Shown: positions 1-6,838, counted from the stretch's first letter. The stretch is DNA of 7,050 nt from JBOGIF01 sp050742415 (GCA_050742415.1 JBOGIF010000011.1:1-7050); one strand, 5' to 3'. Numbers and translations: made by a program. The notes: generated from the letters alone by a model not told the origin.

Positions 1-1119
1 GAGGACCTGCGTCTCACCCCGTTGGAACAGCCCGGACCCGTGGGCGGTGGGCAGCAGGCCCACCTCAGCCGAGAGCGGCCGGATGTCGGTGGTGCCCCGG
101 CCGTCGATGCGAACTCCGTCCTCCACGATGCGGCGGCGGATGATCTTCTTCTGAAGGGCGCGAACGGCGGCCTTGACCTCCTTCTCCCGCCCCTCGAGCT
201 CGGTGGCGAGCTGGGCCAGGATGTCGGCCGTCGCGGCATCGGTGGCGGCGTTGCGGTCGGCCTTGGACACGATGCTGCTGGCCTTGGCGACGGCGTCGGC
301 CCCCACCGCGCTCACCCGCTCGAACACGTCGTCGGCGTAGTCAACCTGCACCGCGTACTGGAGCGGCTCCTTGGGCCCGCCGATCTTGGCCACCAGCTCG
401 TTCTGCAGCTCGATCGACTCGAGGATCCAGCGCTTGGCCGCCTCGATGCCCTCGGCGATCACCTCCTCGGTGACCTTGGGAGCGCCGGCCTCGTAGAAGC
501 GCCAGGCATCCTCGGTGCCGCCGGCCTCCACCATCATGATGGCCACGTCGCCGTCGGGCAGGGCCCGCCCCGCCACCACCAGCTCGAAGGTCGACTCGTC
601 GCCCTCCAGGTAGGTGGGGTGCGGGACCCAAGTGCCCTCGGCGGACCAGGCCAGGCGCACGGCGCCGAGGGGGCCCTCGAAGGGGATGCCCGAGATCGTC
701 AGGGCGGCGGACGCGCCGTTGATAGCGAGCACGTCGTGGGGGTTCTCCTGGTCGGCGCCGAGGATGGTGCCCACCACGTGGACCTCGTTGCGGAAACCGG
801 CAGGGAACGAGGGCCGCAGGGGCCGGTCGATCAGCCGGCAGGTGAGGATCGCCTGGTCGGTGGCCCGGCCCTCACGGCGGAAGAACGAGCCGGGGATCTT
901 GCCGGCCGCGTACATGCGCTCCTCGATGTCGACCGTGAGGGGGAAGAAGTCCACCCCTTCACGAACGCTCTTCGACGCGGTTGCGGTGACGAGGAGGATG
1001 GTGTCGCCCATCCGGACGACCACCGCCCCGTCAGCCAGCCCGGCGAGCTTGCCGGTCTCGAAGGAAAGGGTCTTTTTGGTACCGCTCACGGCACCGGAAA
1101 CGGAAGTAGCTTCCGCCAT
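1..1119 (-). CDS. pnp: Polynucleotide phosphorylase, N-terminal 373 residues (cut by left window edge)
   Basis: PNPase is a trimeric 3'-5' exoribonuclease that degrades RNA phosphorolytically to nucleoside diphosphates. The reverse strand is open from the ATG at 1119 to the edge. Visible are ETGKLA (residues 21-26), DGAVVV (30-35), the strongly conserved FFRREG (79-84) and RLIDRPLRPSF (95-105) of the first RNase PH domain, then the all-helical linker. The start of the second RNase PH domain follows, with RIDGRG and HGSGLFQRGETQ close to the edge. The catalytic aspartates of the second core and the KH and S1 RNA-binding domains would lie outside the window. The start is supported by an AAGGAG Shine-Dalgarno 6 nt upstream. 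The gene lies 201 bp downstream of rpsO in the same direction, the usual bacterial pairing, and the spacer carries a repeat array and a hairpin. Identity is certain; the 3' end is not visible. Confidence 0.97.
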   Translation of the reverse strand, partial: MAEATSVSGAVSGTKKTLSFETGKLAGLADGAVVVRMGDTILLVTATASKSVREGVDFFPLTVDIEERMYAAGKIPGSFFRREGRATDQAILTCRLIDRPLRPSFPAGFRNEVHVVGTILGADQENPHDVLAINGASAALTISGIPFEGPLGAVRLAWSAEGTWVPHPTYLEGDESTFELVVAGRALPDGDVAIMMVEAGGTEDAWRFYEAGAPKVTEEVIAEGIEAAKRWILESIELQNELVAKIGGPKEPLQYAVQVDYADDVFERVSAVGADAVAKASSIVSKADRNAATDAATADILAQLATELEGREKEVKAAVRALQKKIIRRRIVEDGVRIDGRGTTDIRPLSAEVGLLPTAHGSGLFQRGETQVL

Positions 1120-1125
1120 CTGTCG

Positions 1126-1131
1126 CTCCTT
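1126..1131 (-). promoter_or_regulatory. Shine-Dalgarno of pnp
   Basis: The reverse strand reads AAGGAG, 6 nt before the pnp ATG. It is the only strong Shine-Dalgarno I find in the window. The other starts are either apparently leaderless or overlap the preceding stop codon, with phoH a third case that has neither. This fixes the pnp start and indicates translation from a long leader or from the rpsO-pnp transcript. Confidence 0.85.
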
Positions 1132-1140
1132 AGTTATGGG

Positions 1141-1222
1141 GCGGCGGCGGTCAGTTCCCAGTTGTCGGCCACCCGGCCCGATGCCCGGGGAGTCGGCGAC
1201 TGGCAGCTGACTCGGCCGCCGC
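1141..1222 (-). promoter_or_regulatory. Long imperfect hairpin in the pnp leader (candidate RNase III / PNPase control element)
   Basis: On the transcribed (reverse) strand the two ends are complementary in several blocks. GCGGCGG (1222-1216) pairs with CCGCCGC (1147-1141), GTCAG (1211-1207) with CTGAC (1154-1150), and CCAGT (1203-1199) with ACTGG (1162-1158). A 3x3 internal loop and a short bulge separate these blocks. An inner CCCGG/CCGGG helix (1189-1185 with 1176-1172) caps the structure. It ends 9 nt before the Shine-Dalgarno. In E. coli a double-stranded pnp leader is cut by RNase III and then mediates PNPase autoregulation, and RNase III processing between rpsO and pnp is also known in Streptomyces. 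The pairing is seen in the sequence; the function is inferred. Confidence 0.6.
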
Positions 1223-1223
1223 G

Positions 1224-1318
1224 CTGTGATTCTTTGGACAGCCCTGTGATTCTTTGGACAGCGCTGTGGTTCCTAGACAGGCCTGTGGTTCTTAGACAGC
1301 CCTGTGGTTCTTAGACAG
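1224..1318. repeat. Five-unit tandem repeat array in the rpsO-pnp spacer
   Basis: Five head-to-tail units each run from CTGT to ACAG and are separated by 2-nt GC spacers (CC, CG, GC, CC). Units 1 and 2 (1224-1241, 1244-1261) are identical 18-mers, CTGTGATTCTTTGGACAG. Units 4 and 5 (1283-1299, 1302-1318) are identical 17-mers, CTGTGGTTCTTAGACAG. Unit 3 (1264-1280) differs from units 4 and 5 by one base. The array ends 2 bp from the rpsO stop codon. Each unit has 4-bp inverted ends around a 9-10-nt centre, so it could be a weak hairpin in RNA or a dyad bound by a protein on DNA. It is not CRISPR-like, because the spacers are only 2 nt. Function unknown. Confidence 0.95.
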
Positions 1319-1320
1319 CC

Positions 1321-1578
1321 CTACCGGCGAAGGCCGAGCCGGGCTATCAGCGCCCGGTACCGCTCGACGTCGTTGGCCTTCACGTAGTCGAGGAGCCGCC
1401 GCCGCCTGCCGACCATCATGAGCAGCCCTCGGCGGCTGTGGTGGTCCTTCTTGTGAGCCTTCAGGTGTTCGGTGAGGTGGTTGATGCGCCCCGAGAGGAG
1501 CGCCACCTGGACCTCGGGCGAACCTGTGTCGGTCTCGTGGAGCCGGTAGTCGCCGATAGTGGCCGTCTTGTCGGGCAT
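1321..1578 (-). CDS. rpsO: 30S ribosomal protein S15
   Basis: S15 is a primary 16S rRNA-binding protein of the 30S platform and takes part in inter-subunit bridging. The 85-residue product is close to the family's usual 89 and is complete. Hallmarks are HETDTGSPEVQVALL (residues 14-28), the RINHLTEHLKAHKKDHHSRRGLL rRNA-binding stretch around residues 31-53, and VGRRRRLLDYV (56-66). The start is the ATG at 1578; a TANNNT box 9 nt upstream suggests a nearly leaderless mRNA. In many bacteria rpsO follows truB and ribF, but here the upstream neighbour is divergent arfB, so rpsO appears to be the first gene of the rpsO-pnp operon. The stop codon abuts the tandem array. In E. coli S15 represses its own translation through a leader structure. 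A nearly leaderless mRNA would leave no room for one, so any such control here must differ. Confidence 0.98.
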   Translation of the reverse strand: MPDKTATIGDYRLHETDTGSPEVQVALLSGRINHLTEHLKAHKKDHHSRRGLLMMVGRRRRLLDYVKANDVERYRALIARLGLRR

Positions 1579-1587
1579 TGGTGCCTG

Positions 1588-1593
1588 ATCCTA
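1588..1593 (-). promoter_or_regulatory. Candidate -10 box of rpsO-pnp
   Basis: The reverse strand reads TAGGAT, 9 nt before the rpsO ATG. A start about 7 nt downstream would give a 2-3-nt leader. No convincing -35 hexamer is visible at the normal spacing, so this rests on the box position and on the same arrangement at the other starts in the window. Confidence 0.45.
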
Positions 1594-1619
1594 ACAGCCT
1601 GGCCTCCTGAGACCTGGCG

Positions 1620-1625
1620 TAGGTT
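1620..1625 (+). promoter_or_regulatory. Candidate -10 box of arfB (leaderless GTG start)
   Basis: TAGGTT ends 6 nt before the GTG at 1632, which would make the G of the start codon the +1 base. Its first three bases are also an in-frame TAG stop, so translation cannot begin further upstream. No -35 match is evident. Confidence 0.5.
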
Positions 1626-1631
1626 GGCCTC

Positions 1632-2042
1632 GTGACCGGCTACCTGGTCGTGAGCCGGAGCTGTCGGATCCCCCTGGACGAGCTGGAGTGGCGTTTCAGC
1701 GCGTCGGGCGGCCCCGGTGGTCAGCATGCCAACACCTCGAACACCCGGGCCGAGGTGCGCTTCGACGTGGCCGGGTCCCCCTCGCTCGGGCCTCGCCAGC
1801 GGGCCCGGCTCCTCGAACGGCTGGGCCCCATGGTGTCTGTGGCTGCTTCGGACGAGCGGTCCCAGGCCCGCAACCGCAAGCTCGCCCTCGACCGCCTGTC
1901 CGCTCGCCTGGGCGAGGCGCTACGGGTCGAGCGGCCCCGCCGCCCGACGGCGCCGACGGCCGCGGCCAGGGCCCGCCGGCTCGACGACAAGGCCCGCACC
2001 TCGCGCCGCAAACGCCTCCGTGCCCGCCCCTACCCGGACTGA
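1632..2042 (+). CDS. arfB: Alternative ribosome-rescue peptidyl-tRNA hydrolase ArfB (YaeJ/ICT1 family)
   Basis: ArfB enters stalled ribosomes that lack a stop codon and hydrolyses the peptidyl-tRNA ester independently of a codon. The 136-residue product has the release-factor-type catalytic loop SGGPGGQHANT (residues 25-35), with GGQ at 29-31. It ends in a lysine/arginine-rich tail (residues 119-132, including KARTSRRKRLR), which in this family lies in the empty mRNA channel. At about 136 residues without the codon-recognition domains it is ArfB-like and not a full release factor RF1/RF2. The GTG at 1632 is preferred because an in-frame TAG lies 12 nt upstream and a -10 box sits at leaderless distance; a second in-frame GTG lies at 1650. 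It is divergent from rpsO and convergent with era. Confidence 0.93.
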   Translation: MTGYLVVSRSCRIPLDELEWRFSASGGPGGQHANTSNTRAEVRFDVAGSPSLGPRQRARLLERLGPMVSVAASDERSQARNRKLALDRLSARLGEALRVERPRRPTAPTAAARARRLDDKARTSRRKRLRARPYPD

Positions 2043-2049
2043 GCTCGGC

Positions 2050-2064
2050 GGCTACTCAGTAGCC
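2050..2064. terminator. Inverted repeat between convergent arfB and era (possible bidirectional terminator)
   Basis: GGCTAC-TCA-GTAGCC is a perfect 6-bp inverted repeat with a 3-nt loop, and the loop is the era stop codon. It lies in and beside the 13-bp gap between the two convergent genes and would form a hairpin in either transcript. Neither side has a T tract, so it is not a classic intrinsic terminator. An alternative pairing, ACTGAG (2038-2043) with CTCAGT (2055-2060), would pair the two genes' stop codons. The symmetry is seen; termination is inferred. Confidence 0.4.
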
Positions 2065-2888
2065 CAGGCGGTCGAGGGATCGGGGGCGGCTCTGCCAGTC
2101 CGGGTCGACCTTCACGACCAGCTCCAGGTACGCGCCGGGCGCCAGCTGCTGGCGCGCCCGGGTGCCCACCTCCTTGAGCACGGACCCGCCCTTGCCGATC
2201 ACGATCGGCTTCTGCGAGTCCCGCTCGACCAGGATCTCGCAGCGCACCCGCGGCCACTCCCACTCGGTGACGCGGCAGGCGATGGAGTGCGGCAGCTCGT
2301 CGCGGACGACGGCGAGCAACTGCTCACGGACCAGCTCCGCCACCCAGAACGCCTCGGGCACGTCGGTCACCATGTCGTCCGGGTAGTACTGCGGGCCCTC
2401 GGGGAGGCGGGCCACGACCGCCTCCACGAGTACATCGACCCCATCACCGGTCCGGGCCGACACCGGGAAGTAGGCCGAGAAACCGAGGCTGCCGGCGCGC
2501 GACAGCTGGGCCAGCACGTCCGAGCGCGAGGCGGCGTCAATCTTGTTCACCACGCAAACGGCCTCGGGCGGCAGCCGGGAGGCGACGAACCGGTCACCGC
2601 GGCCCATCGTCGCGGTGGCGTCCAGGACCAGGCAGGCCACGTCGACGTCGCCGATGGAGCTGGTGGCCGTCTGGTTGAGGCGTTCGCCCATCAGCGTGCG
2701 CGGCTTGTGAATCCCCGGCGTGTCGACGAAGACGACCTGGGCGTCGTTCCGGGTGAGCACGCCGCGCACCTGGTGGCGGGTCGTCTGGGGCTTGTCGGAG
2801 ACGATCGTCACCTTGGTTCCCAGGATGGCGTTGAGAAGGGTCGACTTCCCGACGTTGGGCCGCCCGACGAGAGTTGCGAAGCCCGACC

Positions 2889-2892
<4 letters not shown>
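2056..2892 (-). CDS. era: Ribosome-assembly GTPase Era, with TTG start
   Basis: Era binds GTP and the 3' end of 16S rRNA during 30S maturation. The 278-residue protein has all GTPase motifs: G1 GRPNVGKS (residues 10-17), the switch-I threonine region QTTRHQ (36-41), G3 DTPG (57-60), G4 NKID (116-119) and G5 SAR (145-147). A C-terminal KH domain carries VIGKGG (231-236). Length and domain order are normal. The start is TTG at 2892-2890, which overlaps the TGA of the upstream gene as TTGA. It gives MRSGF, which matches the usual Era N terminus just before the P-loop, so no residues appear to be missing. No Shine-Dalgarno is visible, so translation is probably coupled to the upstream gene. era is the last gene of the operon; the recO gene often found next is absent, and convergent arfB lies there instead. 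Confidence 0.98.
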
Positions 2893-4144
<1,252 letters not shown>

Positions 4145-4148
<4 letters not shown>

Positions 4149-4678
4149 TGCCGGTGGAACCGCCCCAGCAGGTCCCGTTCACGCGCCTGCATGACCTCGG
4201 CCTCGGCGTCGTCGGCGTGGTCCATCCCGAGGAGATGCAGAACCCCGTGGACGACGAGGAGCGCGAGCTCGTCCTCGTAGGTGCCGCCGTGGTCAGGACC
4301 GGCATGCTCGGCGGCGTTGCGGCGGGCCACCGCCGGGCACACGACCACGTCGCCGATGAGCGAAGGGATGTCGGAGTCCTCGAGGTCGGGAGGGGGGCCG
4401 GGGCCGGTCGGGTCGGCGTTTCGGGCGGAGAACGTGGCCACGTCGTCGTCTATGGGGAAGGCCAGGACGTCGGTGGGGCCTTCCCTGCCCATGAACCGCA
4501 GGTTCAGCTCAGCCATCGCGGTCTCGTCCACGAACAGCAGCGAAACCTCGGCCGACCCTCGCACACCCTGCGCGGCAAGCACGTCGGTGGTCAGACGCGA
4601 CCATCGGCCGGCGTCGACGGGCTCGGCCGACTGCTCGTCGGCCACGAAGACATCGATCGCTGCGGCGCGGGCGCTCAC
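4145..4678 (-). CDS. ybeY: Endoribonuclease YbeY (16S rRNA maturation and ribosome quality control)
   Basis: YbeY is a zinc-dependent RNase involved in 16S rRNA 3'-end processing and late 70S quality control. The 177-residue product has the metal-binding signature HGVLHLLGMDH (residues 144-154), with H144, H148 and H154 as the expected ligands. It also has the family motifs LNLRFMGREGPTDVLAFPID (58-77) and IGDVVVCP (108-115). A low-complexity proline/glycine loop near residues 89-98 lies between them and may be a lineage-specific extension. The start is the GTG at 4678, overlapping the phoH TGA as GTGA, with no Shine-Dalgarno visible. It lies between phoH and the CorC-like gene, the normal order for this conserved cluster, and acts in the same process as era. 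Confidence 0.96.
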
Positions 4679-5667
4679 CGGGCCGCACCCGAACGCCCGG
4701 CGCGCTCGGCGCGCTCGGTCAGCTCGCTGGCGTGGCTCTCGTAGGCGTCGACGATCGCCTGGACGATGCGGTGACGGACCACGTCCTTCGAGCTGAGACG
4801 CACGAAGGCAAGTCCTTCGATCCCGGAGAGGACCTCCTCGAGCCCCAGGAGGCCGCTGCGCCCGGCGGCCAGGTCGACTTGGGTCACGTCTCCGGTGATC
4901 ACCGCCTTGGAGCCGAAACCGATCCGCGTCAGGAACATCTTCATCTGCTCGGGCGTGGTGTTCTGGGCCTCGTCGAGGATCAGGAAGCTGTTGTTCAGGG
5001 TTCGGCCGCGCATGTAGGCGAGTGGGGCCACCTCGATCGTCTCGCCGTCGAGCAGGCGCTTGACGCCGTCGGGCCCCAGCATGTCGTAGAGGGCGTCGTA
5101 CAGGGGCCGCAGGTACGGGTCGACCTTCGCGAGGACATCGCCAGGAAGGAACCCCAGCCGCTCCCCTGCCTCCACCGCCGGCCGGGTGAGGATGATGCGG
5201 CTGACCTCGCGGGCCTGCAGCGCCTGCACGGCCAGGGCCACCGCCAGGTACGACTTGCCGGTGCCGGCCGGGCCGATGGCGAAGGTCACGACGTTGGAAG
5301 CGATGGCGTCCACGTAGCGCCGCTGGCCGCTCGTCTTCGGGCGCACCGTGCGGCCTCGTGCCGAGCGCAGGACCTGGGCGGCGAGCACCTCGGATGGCCG
5401 CTCGTCGGCCTTGACCATGTCGATCGTGCGGCCCACGTCGGACGCATCCAGGCGCTGGCCCTGGCCGAGCAGCAGCACCAGCTCCTCGAAGAGCTTGGCC
5501 ACCCGCTCGGCGTCACCTCCGCCGACGTTGATCTCGTTGCCCCGCACCAGGATCTCGGTGCCGCTGAACGCGCCCTCGATCAACCGGAGCAACTCGTCGC
5601 GCTGGCCCAGGAGCTCAACCATCATGTGGTTGCCGGGGACGAGGATCTTGACCTGGGACGGAGACAC
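4675..5667 (-). CDS. phoH: PhoH-like ATPase (YbeZ/PhoH family)
   Basis: This is a cytoplasmic P-loop ATPase whose genes nearly always neighbour ybeY; a role in RNA metabolism or ribosome maturation is inferred in the literature. The 330-residue product is of usual length. An N-terminal KH-like region (about residues 5-65, with EILVRGNEINV at 38-48) is followed by the PhoH ATPase domain. Walker A is GPAGTGKS (132-139) and Walker B is FLILDEAQN (228-236). TRPAVEAGERLGFLPGD (161-177) and TGDVTQVDL (258-266) are strongly family-specific. The C-terminal tail is charged and Glu/Arg/Ala-rich. The GTG at 5667 is the first start after an in-frame TAA at 5688-5686, which rules out a longer protein. The gap to hit is 32 nt without a recognisable Shine-Dalgarno, so how this start is chosen is unclear. 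Confidence 0.95.
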   Translation of the reverse strand: MSPSQVKILVPGNHMMVELLGQRDELLRLIEGAFSGTEILVRGNEINVGGGDAERVAKLFEELVLLLGQGQRLDASDVGRTIDMVKADERPSEVLAAQVLRSARGRTVRPKTSGQRRYVDAIASNVVTFAIGPAGTGKSYLAVALAVQALQAREVSRIILTRPAVEAGERLGFLPGDVLAKVDPYLRPLYDALYDMLGPDGVKRLLDGETIEVAPLAYMRGRTLNNSFLILDEAQNTTPEQMKMFLTRIGFGSKAVITGDVTQVDLAAGRSGLLGLEEVLSGIEGLAFVRLSSKDVVRHRIVQAIVDAYESHASELTERAERAGRSGAAR

Positions 5668-5699
5668 GGACGGTTGGCCGCGAGGTTAGTCGTGCCGGG

Positions 5700-6044
5700 T
5701 CACCCGGGAGGCCATCCCATCTGGCGGCCACCCAGAACGTGGAGGTGGAGATGGGCCACCGAGTTCTGGGCGTCCTCCCCGACGTTGAACACGAGCCGGT
5801 ACCCACGATCGGAGAGGCCCTCGGACCGGGCCACCTCCCGGGCCAGCACGAACATCTCGGCCAGCACGTCGGAGTGGGCCGACGTGAGATCGGCGGCGGA
5901 GCCGATGTGCTGCCTCGACGCCACCAGAACATGGCTGGGCATGGCCGGGGCGATGTCGCGGAATGCGTAAGCCAGGCGGCTGGAGGCCACCTGCTCGGAG
6001 GGCAGCTCGCCGGCGACGACGCGGCAGAAGAGGCAGTCGCTCAC
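5700..6044 (-). CDS. HIT-family (HINT-like) nucleotide hydrolase/transferase
   Basis: HINT-branch HIT proteins hydrolyse nucleoside phosphoramidates and acyl-nucleotides through a histidine nucleophile. The 114-residue protein shows the histidine triad HLHLH (residues 98-102) within the HINT-typical ending VLGGRQMGWPPG. It has an N-terminal CLFC pair (C4, C7), which in this branch may bind zinc, and the usual FRDIAPAMPSHVLV strand (28-41). It appears complete. The start is the GTG at 6044, with a TANNNT box 7 nt upstream, so it probably heads the hit-phoH-ybeY-corC-era operon from a leaderless mRNA. A HIT gene upstream of phoH recurs in actinobacteria, often with rsmE and dnaJ before it. Those are absent here and a divergent gene takes their place. 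The physiological substrate is unknown. Confidence 0.95.
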   Translation of the reverse strand: MSDCLFCRVVAGELPSEQVASSRLAYAFRDIAPAMPSHVLVASRQHIGSAADLTSAHSDVLAEMFVLAREVARSEGLSDRGYRLVFNVGEDAQNSVAHLHLHVLGGRQMGWPPG

Positions 6045-6051
6045 GCGGTCG

Positions 6052-6057
6052 ACGCTA
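6052..6057 (-). promoter_or_regulatory. Candidate -10 box of the hit-phoH-ybeY-corC-era operon
   Basis: The reverse strand reads TAGCGT, ending 7 nt before the GTG of the HIT gene, so transcription would begin at or one base from the start codon. No clear -35 is visible. It lies 6 bp from the -10-like box of the divergent gene. Confidence 0.5.
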
Positions 6058-6063
6058 GCGGTC

Positions 6064-6069
6064 TACGTT
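6064..6069 (+). promoter_or_regulatory. Candidate -10 box of the Sm-like-repeat gene
   Basis: TACGTT ends 7 nt before the ATG at 6077. With no Shine-Dalgarno in the 7 intervening bases, this suggests a leaderless mRNA. The whole 32-bp gap between the divergent genes holds both boxes. Confidence 0.5.
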
Positions 6070-6076
6070 CTCAGCC

Positions 6077-6625
6077 ATGCTGGACGACCTCGAGCGATGG
6101 GCCGCCGAGGCCCTGGCCCGGGAGGCCGCCGACGAGCGGGTTCGCGAGCGCTGGCTGCGTCGGCAGACCGAGGACGGCGCCACCTTCTCGACGCTGTTGC
6201 TCGACCTGGCCGAGCGCGAGGCGACGGTCATCCTCGCCACAATGGCGGGCCAACGCCATCAGGGTCGGATCACGGTCGTAGGCGCCGACTTCACGGCATT
6301 ACGCACGGCGGTCGGTCACCTCACGCTGCTGCCGTTCGCGTGGTTGTCAACGGTGGTCCCGGGCGGCGAGTGGTCGGGGGCCTACACGGCGGGGACCCCA
6401 GACGACAGGCCGGCCCCGCTCGACGTCATGCTGGCGGACGCCTTGGCCGAGGCCGCCGCCACGCGTCCCCGGGTGTCACTGCGCTCGGGAGGCTCGGCCG
6501 TGGCCGGCGAGCTGCGCTCGATGGGGGCCGACCTGATAACACTGGCCGTGGGCGAGCCCCGGCCGCGGCCCACCTACGTGAGGCTGGGGTCGGTCTCGGA
6601 GGTTTCCTTCTTCGAGTCCGGATAG
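6077..6625 (+). CDS. Uncharacterised protein with N-terminal helix and two Sm-like modules
   Basis: I cannot name this 182-residue protein. It begins with a charged, probably helical segment (residues 1-50, rich in Ala, Glu, Arg and Leu). Two similar blocks follow. The first, about 50-95, has HQGRITVVGADFTALRT (61-77) and then LLPFAWLSTVV. The second, about 131-178, has VAGELRSMGADLITLAV (142-158) and then TYVRLGSVSEVSFF. Both follow the pattern V/L-x-G-x-I/L-x-x-V/M-GAD-x-x-x-L, then a strand, then a hydrophobic strand ending at a S-x-V turn, which resembles Sm/LSm-type small beta barrels. I recall actinobacterial proteins annotated Fis-family regulators with a similar layout; that label is probably misleading. 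No signal peptide or membrane segment is evident. The ATG is the first start after an in-frame TAG at 6056-6058. Possible RNA or nucleic-acid binding is inferred only. Confidence 0.82.
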   Translation: MLDDLERWAAEALAREAADERVRERWLRRQTEDGATFSTLLLDLAEREATVILATMAGQRHQGRITVVGADFTALRTAVGHLTLLPFAWLSTVVPGGEWSGAYTAGTPDDRPAPLDVMLADALAEAAATRPRVSLRSGGSAVAGELRSMGADLITLAVGEPRPRPTYVRLGSVSEVSFFESG

Positions 6626-6825
6626 AGGTGCTCGAGGGATCCGGCGGGAATCCGTGACGCCTCGATGAACTGGTCGACCTCCGACTCCTTCAGCCTGATG
6701 ACCCGCCCAATCCGGTAGGCGGGCAGCTCGGCCTCGTTGATCAACCGGTAGAGCGTGCGCACGGTGACGCCGAGCCGGCGGGCCGCCGACCCGGTGTTCA
6801 ACCAGCGGACCTCCTCACCAGCCAT
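6574..6825 (-). CDS. Small excisionase/MerR-like helix-turn-helix DNA-binding protein
   Basis: The 83-residue protein is essentially one winged helix-turn-helix of the excisionase-family (HTH_17) type. A recognition unit WLNTGSAARRLGVTVRTLYR (residues 8-27) is followed by a wing, LPAYRIGRVIRLKESEV (34-50), and a helix, DQFIEAS (51-57). A polar tail, SLEHLYPDSKKETSETDP, completes it. Family members bind DNA as regulators or recombination directionality factors. No integrase, att-like repeat or phage gene lies nearby, so a chromosomal regulator is more likely than a true excisionase. The start is the ATG at 6825 with TATTCT 7 nt upstream. Its last 52 bp, including the stop codon, overlap the end of the convergent Sm-like gene. 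Targets are unknown; its own divergent promoter region is a natural candidate. Confidence 0.88.
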   Translation of the reverse strand: MAGEEVRWLNTGSAARRLGVTVRTLYRLINEAELPAYRIGRVIRLKESEVDQFIEASRIPAGSLEHLYPDSKKETSETDPSLT

Positions 6826-6832
6826 CGGGGCG

Positions 6833-6838
6833 AGAATA
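6833..6838 (-). promoter_or_regulatory. Candidate -10 box of the helix-turn-helix gene
   Basis: The reverse strand reads TATTCT, the best -10 match in the window, ending 7 nt before the ATG. A TTGACC lies upstream but with only a 12-nt spacer, too short for a standard -35. The box shares its TA with the divergent TACCTT box. Confidence 0.55.

Noticed and set aside
22..1314. Forward 430-codon ORF opposite pnp
   Set aside because: It is the antisense shadow of pnp in high-GC DNA. It has low-complexity Gly/Ala/Arg/His composition with no family motif and runs through the repeat array.
1224..1318. CRISPR array
   Set aside because: The units are 17-18 bp with only 2-nt spacers and no cas genes nearby, so this is a simple tandem repeat.
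1224..1318. Insertion-sequence ends or a mobile-element remnant
   Set aside because: CTGT/ACAG ends recall some transposon termini, but no transposase fragment, target duplication or longer inverted repeat is present. Kept only as a possible origin of the repeat family.
5668..5699. Separate promoter for phoH at TAACCT (reverse strand)
   Set aside because: The box lies 13 nt from the GTG, unlike the 6-9 nt spacing at the other starts, and doubles as the in-frame TAA region; co-transcription with hit is simpler.
4732..5970. Forward 412-codon ORF opposite phoH and hit
   Set aside because: It is antisense to two genes with intact catalytic motifs and has no domain signature.
6097..6657. Forward 186-codon ORF overlapping the Sm-like gene in another frame
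   Set aside because: Its Gly/Arg-rich composition and A/T-rich third positions mark it as a shadow; the frame starting at 6077 has coherent secondary-structure patterns and a promoter-linked start.
6574..6825. Excisionase of an integrated element
   Set aside because: No integrase, attachment-site repeat, tRNA or phage gene is present in the flanking sequence; the family name alone is not evidence.
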